A stretch of 64,000 bases of DNA from CAITWD01 sp963727285 (GCA_963727285.1 CAVSFF010000012.1:1-64000), one strand, 5' to 3'. Shown: positions 54,283-63,940, counted from the first letter of the stretch. Numbers and translations are program-made. Notes: generated by a model not told the origin, from the letters alone.

Positions 54283-54832
54283 TCACTCGCGTGCTCTGGT
54301 CGAGAACTCCGCTCCCACTCGGTCGACTCGCCAAGCGACACCTTGCCCGGGTCGGTGACGGCGACATCGGCCTCTCACCGTTCCGAGTCGCTCCCATGGC
54401 GATCCCATCGCCTGGATTTGTCGGCTCGTCAGGTGGCCGGTCAGGCAGGCATGCACCACGGCGTTGTGCGTGATCCGAGCGTCACGACGTCGGGTGTCTC
54501 CGGCATCCGCGAGGATCGCGAAGTAGCTTCGACGGTCCTCGTCGACGACGATGCGCGTGACCAGTCTCTTCTTTTCGAGCCGGCCGATCCGGCCGGTCAG
54601 GCCGCTGGGCCTCAAGAGCACTGACTGGGCGAGCTGCGACATGCGCGGCCGCCGCCCGGGAGCATTGAATAGCGTAATGAGGACGTCGAACTCGGATACA
54701 GACATGCCGTGCGCCTCGGAGCGGGCATGGTCGATCTCCCGAAGGGTGTCGGTCGTGAATCGAAGGGCACCGTGCCAGGCACGGGACTCCGCCTCGGACA
54801 AATACCCACGGCCTCTCGCTGGCAGTTGACAC
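54283..54832 (-). CDS. MarR-family regulator (N-terminal frameshift)
   Basis: The main frame reads LSEAESRAWHGALRFTTDTL, MSVSEFDVLITLFNAPGRRP, MSQLAQSVLLRPSGLTGRIG and LVTRIVVDEDRRSYFAILAD, a typical MarR winged helix. The expected N terminus (VSTASERPW) is in the neighbouring frame from GTG 54830-54832, joined by removing one G in GGG near 54803. The C-terminal 40 residues also look out of register. It may control the adjacent O-methyltransferase. Confidence 0.8.
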
Positions 54833-55164
54833 GGTCACCAAGTCTCCACTCTGAGTTTCAAGAAGGATGACCGTCGGGCGAATCGCGTCCCGCATCCAGA
54901 AGAACCACTGCGCCAACTACGATCGGATCATGCGGTCACCGTGGCTTCTCTTAGCCGTTCGGCCGTGGCGGGGCAGGATCGCCCGTCACCGGTCGGTTGA
55001 TCTGGTCTGGCCCACGGTCCCGGTACCCGAGCGGTTCGCTGGGACCGAGAATCGCGTCGCCTCAACCGCCGAGGGGAGCGATCGCCCTCTCGGATCGACC
55101 CGGTCCCGACGCTGTCGCTGCACGTGCGAGGCTTACGATCCAGCGATGTGGGGAGATGGGCTTC
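54833..55164. other. Gap upstream of the glycosyltransferase
   Basis: No gene recognised; it should hold the promoter of the GT4 gene. Confidence 0.35.
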
Positions 55165-56488
55165 ATGAGCGCGCCGAACTCAGGGGCATTCGCATCAGGC
55201 GGTCCGGGTGTGCGGGCACCCGCCCAGCGCGTGGAGGTAAGGCGCAAGCCGCTCGAGGCGTACCGCCAAGTCGTCGGCGATGAGGAGATCTCCCGAATTC
55301 GTGATCTTGCTCACGGCCTGAGGGGGCTGAGAGTGCTCGAGCTGAGCTCGACCGCTACTGGAGGCGGGGTCGCCGAGCTCCTCGCCTCGCTCGTGCCTCT
55401 GCAGTGCGATCTCGGCCTCGACGTCCAGTGGCAGGTGATCACCGGCGATCGCAAGTTCTTCGAGGTGACCAAGCGATTGCACAATGGACTGCAAGGAATG
55501 GCCATCGAGCTTCGGCCGGACGAGCGCGAGGAATACCTCCACCACAATGCCTCCTGCGCCGCCGCCCTTCAGGACGGCTGGGACATCGTGGTGGTCCACG
55601 ATCCCCAGCCTGCCGCTGTGCTCTCGTGCGGGCACCGACCATGGGGCCCGCTGGATCTGGCGCTGCCACATCGACTCGTCAGAGCCCGCTCCCGACGTGT
55701 GGCGCTTCCTGCGCCCGTTCCTCGGTGTCTACGATCGCCTCGTCTTTACGATGGACGCTTTCGTCCCGCCGGACGTGGACGTGCCCGTGACGCTGATCGC
55801 GCCAGCGATCGACCCGCTCTCCTCGAAGAACAGAGAACTGCCCACATACCTGGCACGTGAGACGGTCGCCGAGCTCGGGGTCGACCTGGCCCGACCGCTC
55901 ATGATTCAGGTGTCACGGTTCGATCCTTGGAAGGACCCGCTCGGCGTCGTGGAGACATGGCGGACAGCCCGATCGGAGTTCCCGACTCTGCAACTCGCCT
56001 TGGTCGGCGCGATGGCTGGCGACGACCCGGAGGGCTGGCGCGTCTATCGGGAAATCGAGCGAGTGACGCGGGGGGAGCCGGACTGCCTCCTGCTCAGCAA
56101 CCAGGTTGGGGTCAACGCGCACGAGGTCAACGCCCTGCAACGAGTCGCCGACGTCGCGGTCCAAAAGAGCATCCGCGAGGGATTCGGCCTCGTGGTCTCT
56201 GAGACGATGTGGAAGGGAACCCCCATGGTGGCTGGACGGGCCGGCGGTATCCCCCTACAGCTTCGCGACGGGGAGACCGGCCGACTTGCGACGACCGTCG
56301 AGGAGTTCGCGGCAACGGTCTGCGAGTTGCTGCGCGACCCCGGTGAGGCCGGGGCGATCGGCCTTCGCGGACGGCAGGCCGTCGCGGAGCGATTCCTGAT
56401 TACGCGCCTCCTGCGCGAGCAACTCGAGCTGTTCGCGACTGTGCTCTCGGTCCAGCCCCGGCAGCGGCCTTCGGCGACAGCTGAGTGA
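55165..56488 (+). CDS. GT4 glycosyltransferase, trehalose synthase (TreT)-like (frameshifted)
   Basis: The about 440-residue GT-B enzyme is read in two frames. The first has LRGLRVLELSSTATGGGVAE, VQWQVITGDRKFFEVTKRLH and WDIVVVHDPQPAAVL. After a shift near 55620-55650 the second has GARWIWRCHIDSSEPAPDVW, MIQVSRFDPWKDPLGVVETW and KSIREGFGLVVSETMWKGTP (E-x7-E motif). The WIWRCHID and STATGGGVAE motifs are characteristic of trehalose-synthase-type GT4 proteins that join a nucleotide sugar and glucose. ATG 55165 has GGGGAG upstream. Osmoprotectant synthesis is the likely role. Confidence 0.87.
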
Positions 56489-56608
56489 AGCGGAGCCAAC
56501 GGCGCTCCGGTCGGCCGGCCGGACGTCGTGCGTGCGGCGCCCGCCTTGTGGGCGCTGGCGCAGGCGCGCCGATGCCGGCAACACGGTGACAGCGCGGCCG
56601 GGGTGCCC

Positions 56609-56641
56609 CCGCTGCGGCTGCTGTCCACGCAGCCGCAGCGG
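56609..56641. repeat. Hairpin repeat R5, copy 2
   Basis: CCGCTGCGGCTGC-TGTCCAC-GCAGCCGCAGCGG, a 13-bp stem 120 bp after the GT4 stop. It shares GGG..CCCCCGCTGCGG and CTGTCCA with 44607-44639. It may terminate the GT4 transcript. Confidence 0.7.
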
Positions 56642-56993
56642 TGCGCATGATCGACAGCAGGCCAATCGGTCGCCCCAGCGGGGCTGGCGGCTAGGTTCGA
56701 TTGTCGCCCGAGTGTTCCTCCCCCTCCGACTCGGGCAACCGTGCGCTTGCCTCCGTCCGCCTGCGCGGAGCAAGAACGACTGTGGTCAGCTCCCCGACGG
56801 CCGTTTGGTTTGCACGAGAAGCGACGGATCTTCTCCCGGGGGAATGTCCATTCACCGCCGTTCCTGCCGGATACCGACTGCTCACGACATCACCAGCACC
56901 GCGTGACTTAATTGCTGTCTTATCCTTTGCGATGCGTCGGCCGATATCGATTCCGGTGCAATCGTTACGCATATATCGCACGTCCGATGAGTC
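56642..56993. other. Gap without a recognised gene
   Basis: The 56880-56980 part is AT-richer than the surroundings and probably holds the promoter of the next gene. Confidence 0.35.
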
Positions 56994-57543
56994 GTGACTC
57001 GGACCGGGTCCATTCTGCTTGCATGCGCAATCGCGTGTGCCGCCACCAGCGGCATTGCGATTGGCGCAGCGACCGTGCTGGTGCCTCTTCTCCGCACCGT
57101 CGGAGCGCGGGTCGCCACGTCCCCCAGAGCGATCGCGCTCGACCTGAGCGCAGGCGGCTCGACCCGCGATCCGTTGTTTCCGGGGGGAGCTGCAGACGTG
57201 GCAGTGCTCGTTCGCAATCCTGCCGAGGTTCCGATCACGATCACGGCCATCGACCTCCCATCGGATCGAACCGACGCAGCCGGATACACCTCGCCCGCGC
57301 TCGACATACGAGAACCTGGGTGCGGCCCAAGTAGTTCCGATGTGATCTGGCGCTTTGCCACGGGCTCGTCGGGCAGCGTTCACCGGCTGCTCGTCCCGCT
57401 CGCTCTCGCTCCGCATACGCAACGTCGCGTGGTCTTTGAGGATGCCGCGTTTATGGGACCCGATGCGCCCGCCGCGTGCGAGGGCGCGTCGTTTCGCATG
57501 CCGCCGCCCACGGGTCTCCAGGCCACAGTCGGTGGCCCGGTGA
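56994..57543 (+). CDS. Exported hypothetical protein
   Basis: GTG 56994 opens a signal-like helix (GSILLACAIACAATSGIAIG). A small beta domain follows: DPLFPGGAADVAVLVRNPAE, VPITITAIDLPSD, EPGCGPSSSDVIW and CEGASFRMPPPTG. The LFPGG..V.V.V.NP...P..IT pattern occurs in many actinobacterial exported proteins of unknown function with a C-terminal C(E/Q)GA.F strand, which is here at about 57495. The open frame runs to 57698, but conservation ends at about 57530, so a shift is likely near there; the stop at 57541-57543 in the next frame is a candidate end. Confidence 0.6.
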
Positions 57544-57738
57544 TGCCGCATCCGCGTTCCTGGAGCGAGATCGCACCCGCAAGCCCACAGGATTTGCCAG
57601 GGAATCGGTCGCCTTCGGGGCACGGGCGCCTGCCACCTCCGGCGATCGTTGGCCGATGTCACCATGGGTCGGGGTTTGGTTCAGGTCGACGCTGGTAGCG
57701 AGCGGTCGGCCTCGAAACAGGTATCCCGAACGTCGCTG

Positions 57739-57820
57739 GGACGAATCGCCGTCGACCGCTCGGAGGCCTTCTTCACACGGCGTCGCCGATCAAAGCTCGA
57801 GCCCTGCTCGACGTCGCCGC
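57739..57820 (+). repeat. Dispersed repeat R3, copy 2
   Basis: ACCGCTCGGAGGCCTTCTTC and CTGCTCGACGTCGC align with 11719-11803 in the same orientation over about 80 bp. Confidence 0.55.
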
Positions 57821-58077
57821 GAAGACCGGCGGCGAGCCGATTCGCACGGCCACTTCGAACCGGTGTGCACCGGGTGGGGTCGTCGGTTGCGAACCTTCTC
57901 CGGCGTCATTGCCCATCTGTGGGGGCCACGCGGAGCACGCACCGTCGGAAGCGCGCAGAGCCCTAGCGATGCATCCGAATGCGCGTCCCGACAGTCCGCT
58001 CGTTGACTTGGGATCGCCACTCTTCAGGGGCTGCCAGCGAGACGGCGGTCGTGTATCACGACCCGCGGGCGGCACGG

Positions 58078-58416
58078 CTAAGTCCCGACGACGCCCGAGC
58101 CGATCTTCACGACCCGTCCGCCGAGCACGACCAGTGCTACGGCAAGCAGACCAATGACACCGACGAGCACCCCCTGTGGACCACCGTGCCACCCGACGAC
58201 GACTGTCTCGATCGCGAGCCAGGCCAGTTGTACCGATCCCATGGCAACTCCGACGGGTCCAGCGAGTACCGGCCGCCGAATCGTGATCCAGGCGGCGCCG
58301 AGCATCCCGCCGCCGATCAGCAGGATCAGAAGCACACCCGGGATCGCATAGTCGGGAAACACGCTGTGGCGGATCCAATCGACCGGGAGCCCGAGGCCAT
58401 TTCGAATCAGCCCCAC
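58078..58416 (-). CDS. Membrane protein, probably N-terminally truncated
   Basis: The 112-residue frame has three helices (YAIPGVLLILLIGGGMLGAA, VLAGPVGVAMGSVQLAWLAI, VLVGVIGLLAVALVVLGGRV) and an N-terminal GLIRNGLGLPVDWIRHSVFP segment that normally follows a first helix. The codon run just upstream (PAIPAGV) is open only to a TGA near 58437, so the first helix is lost or frameshifted. Function unknown. Confidence 0.6.
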   Translation of the reverse strand: MGLIRNGLGLPVDWIRHSVFPDYAIPGVLLILLIGGGMLGAAWITIRRPVLAGPVGVAMGSVQLAWLAIETVVVGWHGGPQGVLVGVIGLLAVALVVLGGRVVKIGSGVVGT

Positions 58417-58918
58417 ACCGGCCGGAATCGCCGGTCATCGAATGAACACCTCAATCGCGATCATCATTCGTCGAGCAAGGCGACTTGGCGCATGGCACGC
58501 CACCCGCACCTCCAGCGCGGCATGTCTGCCGTTGATGCTGGCGGCGGGACTTTGAAGGCTCGTCCAGCGGGGCTTCCAACTGCTGCTGATACATCGGGCT
58601 CATTGATGTGCCTCGTCGCCGATCGCTCGGGGACAGGATCTCCTGGGGGCGATTTCAGGGCATCCGCTGCGCCCCTGACGGGTGATTCGGTCAATCACCG
58701 AGCGCCGCCACACGTAGGTGGCCACCGGACCAGCGTCTGTGGATGCCCCGGCATGCCGGCCCCTGCTAAGCCCTGCCCGGAGGACAGGGAGCACCAGGGC
58801 GCAAAACGATCCCCAAGACCGGCCGCAAGGCAATCCGGGACCGAATGGCCAGAATTGGCTTGTTCGGGGTGCTGGAGGCGACCGATCTCCACCGGACACA
58901 AGCGCCGTGGCGTCCTCA
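58417..58918. other. Gap without a recognised gene
   Basis: No conserved frame or strong hairpin. Confidence 0.4.
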
Positions 58919-58955
58919 TGGTGACAGGGTCAGCGCCTCGACATCGCTCGTCGTA
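58919..58955 (+). repeat. TLR repeat, diverged copy
   Basis: TGGTGACAGGGTCAGCGCCT then CGACATCGCTCGTCGTATTG; hairpin half and both ends of the consensus remain. Confidence 0.45.
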
Positions 58956-59113
58956 TTGACGAACCACGAGCGACGGTCGCCGAGCGAATGCCTCCGAGAG
59001 ATCTTGCGGTAGCGCAGCGCTCATCGCAGAAGGCGTCAACCGGTGGGCTTCTCCCGACGATGCAGATCGATGTCCGGTCGTCGCCCACCTGTCTGCCATG
59101 GGGCCAAGGTCAC

Positions 59114-59157
59114 CGACGACAGGCTGGCGATCTCAACAGCTCGCCAGCCTGTCGTCG
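59114..59157 (-). terminator. Strong hairpin terminator after the sigma-factor gene
   Basis: CGACGACAGGCTGGCGA and TCGCCAGCCTGTCGTCG are perfect 17-bp arms with a 10-nt loop, 32 bp after the sigma-factor stop. Confidence 0.82.
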
Positions 59158-59188
59158 ACGCACCGTCCCGGCCGCGGCAGGTGGCCCG

Positions 59189-60274
59189 CTAGTTCCCGCC
59201 CGACCCGTCGGTCGTCGCTACGGTCGCGCCGGCCCCGACATCGGTTGTCGGTGGCGTCGAGATCTGAGGCGACGATTGATCCGGAGAGCCCTGACCATCG
59301 CCTGACACCCCGTTCGATGACGATCCGGAGGTGTCACCTCCTGACGGAGACGGCGAGTCGATGGACGCACTCGAGTCATTGTCGATGCCAACTGCATCCC
59401 CCGATGCCTCGTGGTGCTCGATGCGGGTCTCGGCGTCCGTGCCGAGGGCAGCGACGGAGGCGACCGCTCCCGCGGGCAACGAACCACCGCCCGCAACCGG
59501 CCGCGGGATGGCGAAGTCGATCCGCGCGCCCTGCGGGTTAGCCACCAGCTCATGCCACGGCGGGGCCGACATGGACGTCCGCGCTCCGGTGCCGGACGTG
59601 GCACGGTGGATCAAGGGGACGACCGTCGGCGCGGTGACCGCCGTGACGGCAACGCCACCGGCAACAACGAGCCGCGCAGCGACCGATGAGCCCTTCGCAA
59701 GACCGACGATCCCCTGTCCGATTCCGGCAGTACGGCGAGCACCTCGCCACAGCAACACCAGGGGAATGATGCCGCCCGCCCACGCCCCCTCATAGGCGCG
59801 ACGAAGGCGCGCACGCGCTCGATACAGGGCTTGGTAGGAGGCGTTGGCCGAGCGCACAGGGTCCGCCGCGCGGTCCCCGGCGAGTGTCGTCAGCACCGCC
59901 GAGCGCTCAGCGTCGGGCAACGCGTCAATCTGTTCGAGCATCCAGTGCGATGCGGCCGCGGCGATCACGACCTCGTCGGTCCGCGCAGAATGCGATTCGA
60001 CGTCGTTGAGGACCGCGAGCGGCAGAGTCGTGTGTCGTGTTCGCTCATCGCGGCAGCGCGAGCGCACGACCGCGTACAGCCAGGCGCGCGAATGATCCGG
60101 CGGCGCATCCGCAATCGCTCGGCGCATCAGGTGCTCGTAGGCATCCTGGACGATGTCCTCGGCGGCGGCGGCGGCATCCGGACCAAGTTGGCGGGTCGCG
60201 AAGCGGACCAATTCGCGCCGCCACGATTCGATCTCACCAAGATCCTCCGGAACCGCAGCATTCCGAGCGTCCAC
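59189..60274 (-). CDS. ECF sigma factor with membrane-spanning C-terminal extension
   Basis: Residues about 1-165 form sigma-70 region 2 (LGPDAAAAAEDIVQDAYEHL, HSRAWLYAVVRSRCRDE) and region 4 (IDALPDAERSAVLTTLAGDR, SYQALYRARARLRRAYEG). A helix region then spans about 170-225, including WAGGIIPLVLLW and VAARLVVAGGVAVTAVTAPT. The last about 130 residues are Ser/Gly/Asp-rich (SPSPSGGDTSGSSSNGV) and probably extracytoplasmic. The full length is 361 residues, twice a normal ECF factor. The extension may act as a built-in anti-sigma or tether (inference). GTG 60274 follows AGGGGGGG. Confidence 0.85.
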   Translation of the reverse strand: MDARNAAVPEDLGEIESWRRELVRFATRQLGPDAAAAAEDIVQDAYEHLMRRAIADAPPDHSRAWLYAVVRSRCRDERTRHTTLPLAVLNDVESHSARTDEVVIAAAASHWMLEQIDALPDAERSAVLTTLAGDRAADPVRSANASYQALYRARARLRRAYEGAWAGGIIPLVLLWRGARRTAGIGQGIVGLAKGSSVAARLVVAGGVAVTAVTAPTVVPLIHRATSGTGARTSMSAPPWHELVANPQGARIDFAIPRPVAGGGSLPAGAVASVAALGTDAETRIEHHEASGDAVGIDNDSSASIDSPSPSGGDTSGSSSNGVSGDGQGSPDQSSPQISTPPTTDVGAGATVATTDGSGGN

Positions 60275-60657
60275 ATGCCCCCCCTTCTGTGCGCTTGCTC
60301 GACCACTTCGCACCGCCAGCGGTCGGTGGCGGTCGCTGACGCTCCCATCGGCACTTGGCGAGACCGGCTGAAGTCGGTCGCGGATTCACGGGCCCCGGGG
60401 ATCTCCCGAGGACCACGGACATCGATCAGACGACCTGTCCGCGGATGGCTTCGGCCCCACCGGGTGGCCGCCTTCGAGCCACCCCGGTGCCTCGAGGCCG
60501 CACGGCCTGCCCGCCACCCGGGCGATCGGCACCGAGAGATTTCGGCACTGCGCGTAAGAACCAGACGCCGGGGCCCTCTCTATAGGTGACAGCGATCGCG
60601 ACTGGCCGCCACGGCGGCGTCGCTGATCCGTAATCCTCAGCCGTATCGGAGATCACC

Positions 60658-61737
60658 TTGTCGTCACCCTCCGCCACCCACCACGCGCGCAGAATCGCGC
60701 GGTCCCTGATCACCGTCGGTGCAGTCGCCGCCGCACTCGTCCCAGTCGCCGGGGCGGTCGGCGCCACCCACGGCCACCACCGGCCGGCTCCGTTCGGCAC
60801 AGTCGTCGACTGGCGCGGCGCATCGCACACCGCAACGGTCGCCGGCCACAACGGGCGCCTCTTCGCACTCCACACAAACCGCCGCGTCGCAATCGGCACG
60901 GTCATCGCCGTCCGGCATCTGCGCCAACTCCACAACGGCACCTACGTCGGCGGGATTGTCCGGCTCGGCCATACCCGGCACGCAAGAATCCGCGGGGTGA
61001 TCGTTGCGACGGTCCGCGGCCACGGCTTCGCCATCGGCGCCCGTGGGACCACCTTCGTGGTGCGCCCACGCGCACACAACGCCATCCTGAATCAGCCCGC
61101 ATCAGGTCGTGCACCGTTCGTGGGCGAATCCGTGGTGACCGATGTGCACATCAATCCACATGGCGATCTCACCGAGATCGATCTCCACGCAACGTCGGCG
61201 ACGATCGGGCCGGTCGTCGAGATCGAGGGCACCCTGACCGCCGTCGACCCCGTCGGCAGGACCATCACCATCGCCCACGAGGACGACGGGACGGTGACCT
61301 CCTACACGGTGATCATTCCACCGACGGTTGACCTCTCCACGCTGGTCATCGGCCAGGAGATGCATGTCCTCGGGTCTCCAAACCCCGACGGCACGTTTTC
61401 GCTTGCGGTCGTCCCGCAGACGCTCCACATCGAGGGGACCGTCAGCGCCATCGACACGACGGCCAACACGATCACCGTGACGACAACCGATGACGGCATC
61501 TCGATGACGTTCGTCGTCAATGTTCCGACCACCGTCGACATCGGCAGCTTTTCGGTCGGCAGTGAAGTCGAACTGGACGTCGTCCAGAACGCCGACGGCA
61601 GCTACTCACTCGTGCAGTCGTCCGACAACGGCGACTCGAGCCAGGCCGACGATCAGGGCACGGAGCACTCGGGCGGCAACGACACGTGGTCGCCTTCCGG
61701 CGCCTCGAGCGGCGACGCGGTCCGGCGCGGGTCCTGA
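60658..61737 (+). CDS. Secreted repeat protein (DUF5666-like)
   Basis: The 359-residue exported protein has a signal peptide (RSLITVGAVAAALVPVAGAV) and repeated beta units (VEIEGTLTAVDPVGRTITIA and LHIEGTVSAIDTTANTITVT, with VDIGSFSVGSEVELDV). Its acidic Ser/Gly tail (SSDNGDSSQADDQGTEHSGG) mirrors that of the divergent sigma factor. The repeats resemble DUF5666-type OB-like domains. It is divergent from the ECF gene, a layout usual for a sigma factor and its target. TTG 60658 is the likely start. A strong terminator follows at 61745. Confidence 0.78.
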   Translation: MSSPSATHHARRIARSLITVGAVAAALVPVAGAVGATHGHHRPAPFGTVVDWRGASHTATVAGHNGRLFALHTNRRVAIGTVIAVRHLRQLHNGTYVGGIVRLGHTRHARIRGVIVATVRGHGFAIGARGTTFVVRPRAHNAILNQPASGRAPFVGESVVTDVHINPHGDLTEIDLHATSATIGPVVEIEGTLTAVDPVGRTITIAHEDDGTVTSYTVIIPPTVDLSTLVIGQEMHVLGSPNPDGTFSLAVVPQTLHIEGTVSAIDTTANTITVTTTDDGISMTFVVNVPTTVDIGSFSVGSEVELDVVQNADGSYSLVQSSDNGDSSQADDQGTEHSGGNDTWSPSGASSGDAVRRGS

Positions 61738-61744
61738 CTTGCCG

Positions 61745-61787
61745 CCCCAACCAGCGGAGCCGCTGAGAGCGGTTCCGCTGGTTGGGG
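61745..61787 (+). terminator. Strong hairpin terminator
   Basis: CCCCAACCAGCGGA and TCCGCTGGTTGGGG, plus an inner GCCGC/GCGGT extension, begin seven bases after the secreted-protein stop. Confidence 0.85.
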
Positions 61788-62001
61788 ATATCGGTCCGCC
61801 GTCGCCACCACTTTGGCGGCGAGACACGCCATGTGATGGAAGTGGACTAGCAACCATCGCTTCGACGCACGACGCGCCGCGCGGCCGCCGCCGGACGACG
61901 AGACCATATGCACAAACCAGCGAAGAGCGCGCCGGCTCGCGACCCCGACGGAGGATCCACGACATAGAGTAGACGGGCGACCCTCAAACGGGAGCGTCGA
62001 C

Positions 62002-62627
62002 CTGTCGCCAGCGGATACCCTGATCGACTACGTCGCCATCGCCGGGATCGTCTTTGTGATCAACGTGGTCCCGGCGTTCGCCCCGCCAACGTGGGCCGTG
62101 CTGATCCTGCTTCGCCTCCAGACTGGCGTCCCGAGCGCAGCGATCGTCGTCCTCGGAGCGCTCGCGGCGGGACTGGGTCGTCTGACGCTCGCCATCGGCA
62201 CGCGTCGGCTCCGCGGGCACCTCCCGGCGGGGACGGTCGACAACCTGGATGCCGGTCGCGAGCTACTGACATCCGGGCGAACCCAGGGGCTCGCGATTCT
62301 CGGACTCTTCGCTGTCTCACCGGTCCCATCCGCGCAGTTGTTTGAGGCCGCGGGACTTCTGGACGTCCCACTCGTCCGCTTACCTTGGCGTTCTTCGCAG
62401 GACGGATCGTCTCGTACTCGGTCTACGTTGGGCTCGCCAGCCTCGCGACGCACAGCTTTGCGACCCTGATTCGGCAGACGCTACTCAGCCCGTATGGGGT
62501 GATTCTGCAGCTTGCCTCGATTGCCGGATTGGTCGCGCTTGCCCGGATCGATTGGCCCCGGCTCGCCGAGCGCATCGGCCATCACCACGGTCCGGACGCT
62601 GCGTCGCGCCGCTCCCCAGATGCGTAG
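62002..62627 (+). CDS. Small-multidrug/DedA-like membrane protein (frameshifted)
   Basis: The first frame reads LIDYVAIAGIVFVINVVPAF, APPTWAVLILLRLQTGVPSA, GALAAGLGRLTLAIGTRRLR and GLFAVSPVPSAQLFEAAGLL. Near 62385 the frame shifts, and LAFFAGRIVSYSVYVGLASL with YGVILQLASIAGLVALARID completes it. The PAFAPPTWAVL and VSPVPSAQLFEAAG motifs are those of membrane proteins of the SNARE-associated/DedA-like group, with a re-entrant loop at the second. No ATG/GTG is found near the expected N terminus (frame open from about 61981), so the start is uncertain. Confidence 0.7.
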
Positions 62628-63031
62628 TCCACCGAGACGCACAGAGCTCTCGCGGCTCTCATCGGTCAGCACCGCACGCTGCTGGAGCGCCGCGACCCTC
62701 GACGCCGGAGGTGCGACCGTGAGCCACGTCGTAGCCGCGCATGCCGTGAAGGTCCGCGCCGTTCGGGCAAGAGCCTCACACCGGGTCCCGCGCGACTGCG
62801 GTCGGCGACTGCGATCGATGTCCACAGCGACACGGGTCTCGCTGCAGGCTCAAACTGGACGCGCACAGCACGATCGTCCGAGGCAACAATGTGGTCGCTC
62901 CCCGGATTGGCCGTCGGTAGACGACCTGCCCCGGCCAGGGTCGTGAGATCGAGCGGGCGGAGGCAACTCCGGAGGCCTCATCCGGGGCACTCCCCTCGAC
63001 CCCCTCACGCACCCCTGGGAGGATTTCGACT
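62628..63031. other. Gap before the ABC exporter
   Basis: No regulator gene is visible although such exporters often follow one. The promoter probably lies here. Confidence 0.35.
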
Positions 63032-63940
63032 ATGACGGCGGCAATTTCTGCGCAAGACCTGACCAAGATCTATGGATCGTCGCGGGGGATCGACGGCGTC
63101 ACCGTTGAGGTGATGCCCGGTGAGATCTTTGGGTTCCTCGGGCCAAACGGTGCCGGAAAGACGACGACGATCCGCCTGCTGCTGGACTTCATTCGTCCTT
63201 CGAGCGGATCGATCAGCGTGTTCGGACTCGACGCCCACCGCCATGCCACGGAGATTCACCGACGGATCGGCTACCTGCCGGGTGACCTGCGACTGTACGA
63301 GCACATGTGCGGTCGGGATCTCCTGGCGTACTTTTCCGCTCTTCGCGGAACCCCGCGCCCACCCGACCAGAAGGCCCTGGTGGAGCGCCTCGACGTCGAA
63401 CTCACGCGCCCGATTCACACTCTCTCACGGGGAAACCGACAGAAGATCGGGCTCATTCAGGCGCTGATGAATCGTCCCGAGCTGATCGTGCTCGACGAGC
63501 CGACGTCTGGCCTTGATCCCCTCGTCCAGGACGAGGTCGCCGCAATTCTGCGGGAGGCCGTCGCCGACGGCCGGACGGTGTTTCTGTCCTCGCACGTCCT
63601 CCCGGAGGTCCAGCGGGTCGCCGACAGGGTCGCCGTCATCCGCAACGGCCGCTTGGCGCTCGTCGAGCGCGTTGAGATCCTGCGCGCAGCGGCGTCCACG
63701 CGCGTCGAGGTGACCTTCGCGTCCGACCAGGCGCCCGCGGTCTTCAACGACGTCGCCGGGGTCCACGTGATGTCAGCGCGCGGCCCGGTCGTGACACTCG
63801 GACTCGACGGCTCGATTGACCCGCTGATCAAGACGCTTGCCCGCTACGAGGTCTTGGCCCTCGATATCCATGAGGCGGACCTGGAGGACATGTTCCGGAA
63901 GCTCTACGTCGGGGATGACGATGACGTCGATACTGCGTAG
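63032..63940 (+). CDS. ABC-2 type transporter ATP-binding protein
   Basis: The 302-residue ATPase has Walker A GPNGAGKTTTIRLLL, Q-loop IGYLPGDLRLYEHM, signature LSRGNRQKIGLIQAL, Walker B LIVLDEPTSGLDPL and H-switch FLSSHVLPEVQ. The C-terminal about 80 residues (RVEVTFASDQAPAVFNDVAG and so on) form the extra domain of ABC-2 exporters. ATG 63032 has GGGAGG upstream. The permease start overlaps its end by 20 bases. Confidence 0.93.
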   Translation: MTAAISAQDLTKIYGSSRGIDGVTVEVMPGEIFGFLGPNGAGKTTTIRLLLDFIRPSSGSISVFGLDAHRHATEIHRRIGYLPGDLRLYEHMCGRDLLAYFSALRGTPRPPDQKALVERLDVELTRPIHTLSRGNRQKIGLIQALMNRPELIVLDEPTSGLDPLVQDEVAAILREAVADGRTVFLSSHVLPEVQRVADRVAVIRNGRLALVERVEILRAAASTRVEVTFASDQAPAVFNDVAGVHVMSARGPVVTLGLDGSIDPLIKTLARYEVLALDIHEADLEDMFRKLYVGDDDDVDTA

